A stretch of DNA of 8,152 bases from Kiritimatiellia bacterium (GTDB lineage: Bacteria > Verrucomicrobiota > Kiritimatiellia > SLAD01), in NCBI GenBank assembly GCA_007134175.1, contig SLLF01000324.1:1-8152 (forward strand), read 5' to 3'. The notes under the pieces are model-generated. The model saw only the letters and a list, made by a program, of their open reading frames with translations, did no database searches and had not been told where the DNA came from. The number at the start of each line of letters is the position of its first letter. Positions within the stretch are counted from its first letter, which is position 1. Below, one piece after another: positions 5,942-8,152 of this stretch. The position numbers and the translations under genes were made by a program.

Positions 5942-8152
5942 ATGAACACACCATTTGATGCCACACATTATGCTCCGCCAGCGCTGCCGGATATCCCCGG
6001 CCGGACCGTAGCGATTACCGATCATGGTGCGGTGGCGGATGGCCGCACGCTCAACACCCAGGCCATTGCCGCCGCCATCAACGCCGCCCATACGGCGGGC
6101 GGCGGGCGCGTGTGGATCCCGGCTGGTGTCTGGTTGACCGGCCCGATCCATTTCAAGGATCGAATCGAACTGCATTTGGCCGCCGGCGCTGAGCTGCGCT
6201 TCAGTCAAAATCCGGACGATTACCTGCCGGTCGTGCTGGCGCAGCGCGGTGGGATTATGATCCATAACTACTCGCCTCTCCTTTATGCACACGGCTGCCA
6301 CGATATCGCCATCACGGGTAATGGGGTGCTGGACGGGCAGGGGATCGCCTGGTGGCCGTGGAAATGGAACCAGCCCGGCATGCAGGCCATCCTGGTCGAT
6401 ATCCCTGAAAAAAATATCCCGCTCGATCAGCGTGTGTTCGGCACTCGCGAGGCCGGTGTACGTCCGGTGATGTGCCAGCCGATCGAATGTGACCGCGTCT
6501 TGATCGAGGGGGTGACTTTCCGCGACAGCCCGTCGTGGACCTTGCAGCCCGTCTGGTGCCGCGACGTAACCATCCGCCAGGTCACCGTCTCCAATCCGCC
6601 ATCCCCCCTGGCACCCAATACCGACGGGATCGATCCCGATGCCTGCCGCAATGTGCTGATCGAGCATTGCGACGTGAGTACCGGCGATGATGCCATCTGC
6701 CTGAAAGCGGGCCGGGGACCGGACGCCTGGCAGGATGGGCGGCCATTGGAAAATGTGATGATCCGGCACTGCCGTATTGGTTTCGGCCATGGCGGCATCA
6801 CCATCGGCAGCGAAATGTCTGCCGGGGTGCGCAACGTGGTGGCGCACGACTGCGTGATGGACGGGGTGGACCGCGGCATTCGCATCAAGAGCAAGCCGGG
6901 CCGAGGGGGATTCGTGGAAAACATCCGCGTGGAGCGCATCCAGCTGCGGCGGGTGTTGCACGCGGTGGACGTCAATCTCTACTATGACGGCAACAAGGAG
7001 GAGACGCTCGATCTGGAAAATCTGCAGCAGGTACCGCGCTTCGAAGATATTTTCCTGCGCGATATACGCTGCGAATCGGCCGCCAACGGCATCACGCTGC
7101 GCGGCTTGCCGGGCTATCCCTTGCGCAACATAACGCTGGAAAACGTCGACGTTACCGCCGTTGAGCCGGGGGTGATTGAGCAGGTCGAGAACCTGGCGCA
7201 GCGATCAGTGACCATTCGCGTGCTGGATGATCCCGCATGCCTTGGCGTCGATGGTGATCTGCCGGAGGTTGTGCAAAGCCGCAAGGTGGCGGCGCGCATC
7301 GACGGACCGGATATCGATTTTCCGGCCGGCAAGCGGCCCATGGCCGGGCGTAACGCGGTGGCGATTGCCCATGCCGCTGAGGCGCCTCCGCTGAAGTTGT
7401 TTTGGAACGGCGAAACGGATGGCATAGGGGAAGCAAACCTGCGTTTTACGGTGGCGGTGGACCAACGTTGCCTGCACCGCGGCGCGGTTGCCAATGCGAT
7501 CAGCGGTGAATCCTATGCGGTGTCTGATGTGCCGTACGGCTGTCCGGGACAGGTGTTTGAAATCCCGTTGACCGCTGACCAGGCGGCGGCCGCCGTGCGT
7601 GACGGGCTGTCCCTCCATTTGGCCGAGTCGGCCGCGCCGTTGTGGGTGGTGGCACCAGGACCGCAAGCGCCACCCGCCGTATTGCCGCACCTGTATGCCG
7701 GCACGGGGCCGTCTACCGCCGAGCGATTTCTGCGCCTGTTCTGTTCGGACGCTTCGCTGCAACCCTGCGACTGGATGGAAAATTGTGTGTTGGACGGCCT
7801 GATGGACTGGGCGACTCTCGGGCGCGTGGCGGCGCGCACCGCCTTGCGTAAACATCTTGATCTGTTCTTCAATCCGGTTACGGGCCGTCGTGAAAACTTG
7901 AAGGGCATCCCCTGTGATGGTGCCCCCGGCGGTCCTGAGACAACGGGACCCTGGGCGGCGCTGGCCCGCCTGCATCGCACCCATCCGGCGTTGGCGCTGG
8001 CGGAAGAAGGGTTTGAAAAGGATTACGATCCGAGGACGGATTCGGTTGGTAAGCGCGTGGTGGCCGAGACGTCCTACAATATTGCCTATCCCATGATGGC
8101 GCTGGCCCGTTTTGCCGGCAAGGCACAATGGCAGGAACGTGCCCTCCAGCAA
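5942..8152 (+). CDS. Multidomain GH28 (polygalacturonase-like) plus GH88/GH105-like protein, 3' end outside window
   Basis: An uninterrupted frame of 737 codons starts at ATG 5942 and runs off the right edge. Residues 1 to about 425 are a GH28 beta-helix with intact motifs: N226-T227-D228, D249-D250, G-H283-G, and R314-I-K316, so hydrolysis of galacturonan or rhamnogalacturonan is expected. Residues about 475-585 look beta-rich (KLFWNGETDGIGEANLRFTV, HLAESAAPLWVVAPG), perhaps a sugar-binding or spacer domain; I do not recognise it. From about 590 (CDWMENCVLDGLMDW, GIPCDGAPGGPETTGPW, ETSYNIAYPMMALARFAGK) the pattern fits the start of an (alpha/alpha)6 barrel of the GH88/GH105 type, which removes unsaturated uronic acid from pectin lyase products; its catalytic region lies mostly beyond the window. 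No signal peptide (starts MNTPFDATHYAPPALPD), suggesting a cytoplasmic enzyme. Upstream are its own promoter candidate and a good ribosome binding site. GH28 assignment is firm; GH105 versus GH88 or a relative is tentative. Confidence 0.88.
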   Translation, partial: MNTPFDATHYAPPALPDIPGRTVAITDHGAVADGRTLNTQAIAAAINAAHTAGGGRVWIPAGVWLTGPIHFKDRIELHLAAGAELRFSQNPDDYLPVVLAQRGGIMIHNYSPLLYAHGCHDIAITGNGVLDGQGIAWWPWKWNQPGMQAILVDIPEKNIPLDQRVFGTREAGVRPVMCQPIECDRVLIEGVTFRDSPSWTLQPVWCRDVTIRQVTVSNPPSPLAPNTDGIDPDACRNVLIEHCDVSTGDDAICLKAGRGPDAWQDGRPLENVMIRHCRIGFGHGGITIGSEMSAGVRNVVAHDCVMDGVDRGIRIKSKPGRGGFVENIRVERIQLRRVLHAVDVNLYYDGNKEETLDLENLQQVPRFEDIFLRDIRCESAANGITLRGLPGYPLRNITLENVDVTAVEPGVIEQVENLAQRSVTIRVLDDPACLGVDGDLPEVVQSRKVAARIDGPDIDFPAGKRPMAGRNAVAIAHAAEAPPLKLFWNGETDGIGEANLRFTVAVDQRCLHRGAVANAISGESYAVSDVPYGCPGQVFEIPLTADQAAAAVRDGLSLHLAESAAPLWVVAPGPQAPPAVLPHLYAGTGPSTAERFLRLFCSDASLQPCDWMENCVLDGLMDWATLGRVAARTALRKHLDLFFNPVTGRRENLKGIPCDGAPGGPETTGPWAALARLHRTHPALALAEEGFEKDYDPRTDSVGKRVVAETSYNIAYPMMALARFAGKAQWQERALQQ

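Noticed and set aside
5909..6961. 350-codon open frame on the minus strand
   Set aside because: It lies opposite a GH28 domain with all catalytic motifs on the + strand; the translation shows no family pattern and reflects the GC-rich codon bias of the real gene.
7205..8152. 315-codon open frame on the minus strand reaching the right edge
   Set aside because: It lies opposite the continuous + strand frame from 5942, and its Arg/His/Gly-rich translation looks like a shadow.
1..8152. CRISPR array, tRNA, rRNA or transposase gene
   Set aside because: No regularly spaced repeats, no cloverleaf or rRNA-like stretch and no transposase-like protein were seen in reading both strands.

Overview
The window is 8,152 bases of GC-rich bacterial DNA in which every gene I can support is on the + strand. 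It carries a plant cell-wall (pectin or rhamnogalacturonan) catabolism locus. A prepilin-like protein of the H-Xn-DG type, two polygalacturonase-family (GH28) proteins, a decarboxylase-fold (UROD-like) protein and an SGNH esterase together suggest a member of the Planctomycetes-Verrucomicrobia-Lentisphaerae-Kiritimatiellae assemblage. That placement is inferred from gene families; no rRNA or marker gene is present.

Layout. Positions 2-97 are the last 31 codons of an unrecognised gene. Positions 110-880 encode a prepilin-like protein, followed by two overlapping hairpins that may act as a terminator. Positions 1013-2374 encode a GH28-fold protein whose active-site motifs are altered. Positions 2375-2792 are a gene-free gap with an imperfect palindromic repeat element, a 10-bp hairpin and a near-consensus sigma-70 promoter. 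That promoter points into a UROD-superfamily gene at 2793-3932. A secreted SGNH/GDSL-type esterase follows at 4071-4787, then an aldo/keto reductase at 4932-5819. From 5942 an open frame runs without a stop to the right edge: a canonical GH28 domain, a probable beta-rich linker domain and the beginning of a GH88/GH105-like (alpha/alpha)6 domain.

How the genes may work together (inference). The esterase, the only protein here with an ordinary signal peptide, would remove ester decorations outside the cytoplasm. The GH28 and GH28-GH105 proteins lack signal peptides and would act on imported oligogalacturonides or rhamnogalacturonan fragments. The aldo/keto reductase could reduce a released sugar or uronate. 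The UROD-like protein may handle methyl groups or an unknown small molecule. The spacings of 122-144 bases between the last four genes, with promoter-like sequences in several gaps, suggest separately controlled units rather than one tight operon.

Main points for a second look: the first GH28 lacks the catalytic-site His and the Arg of the RIK motif while the second keeps both; the large multidomain frame that leaves the window; the palindromic repeat at 2521-2631; and an 11-base motif, TTGCAAGCGCC, repeated exactly upstream of the UROD-like gene and at the promoter of the GH28-GH105 gene.
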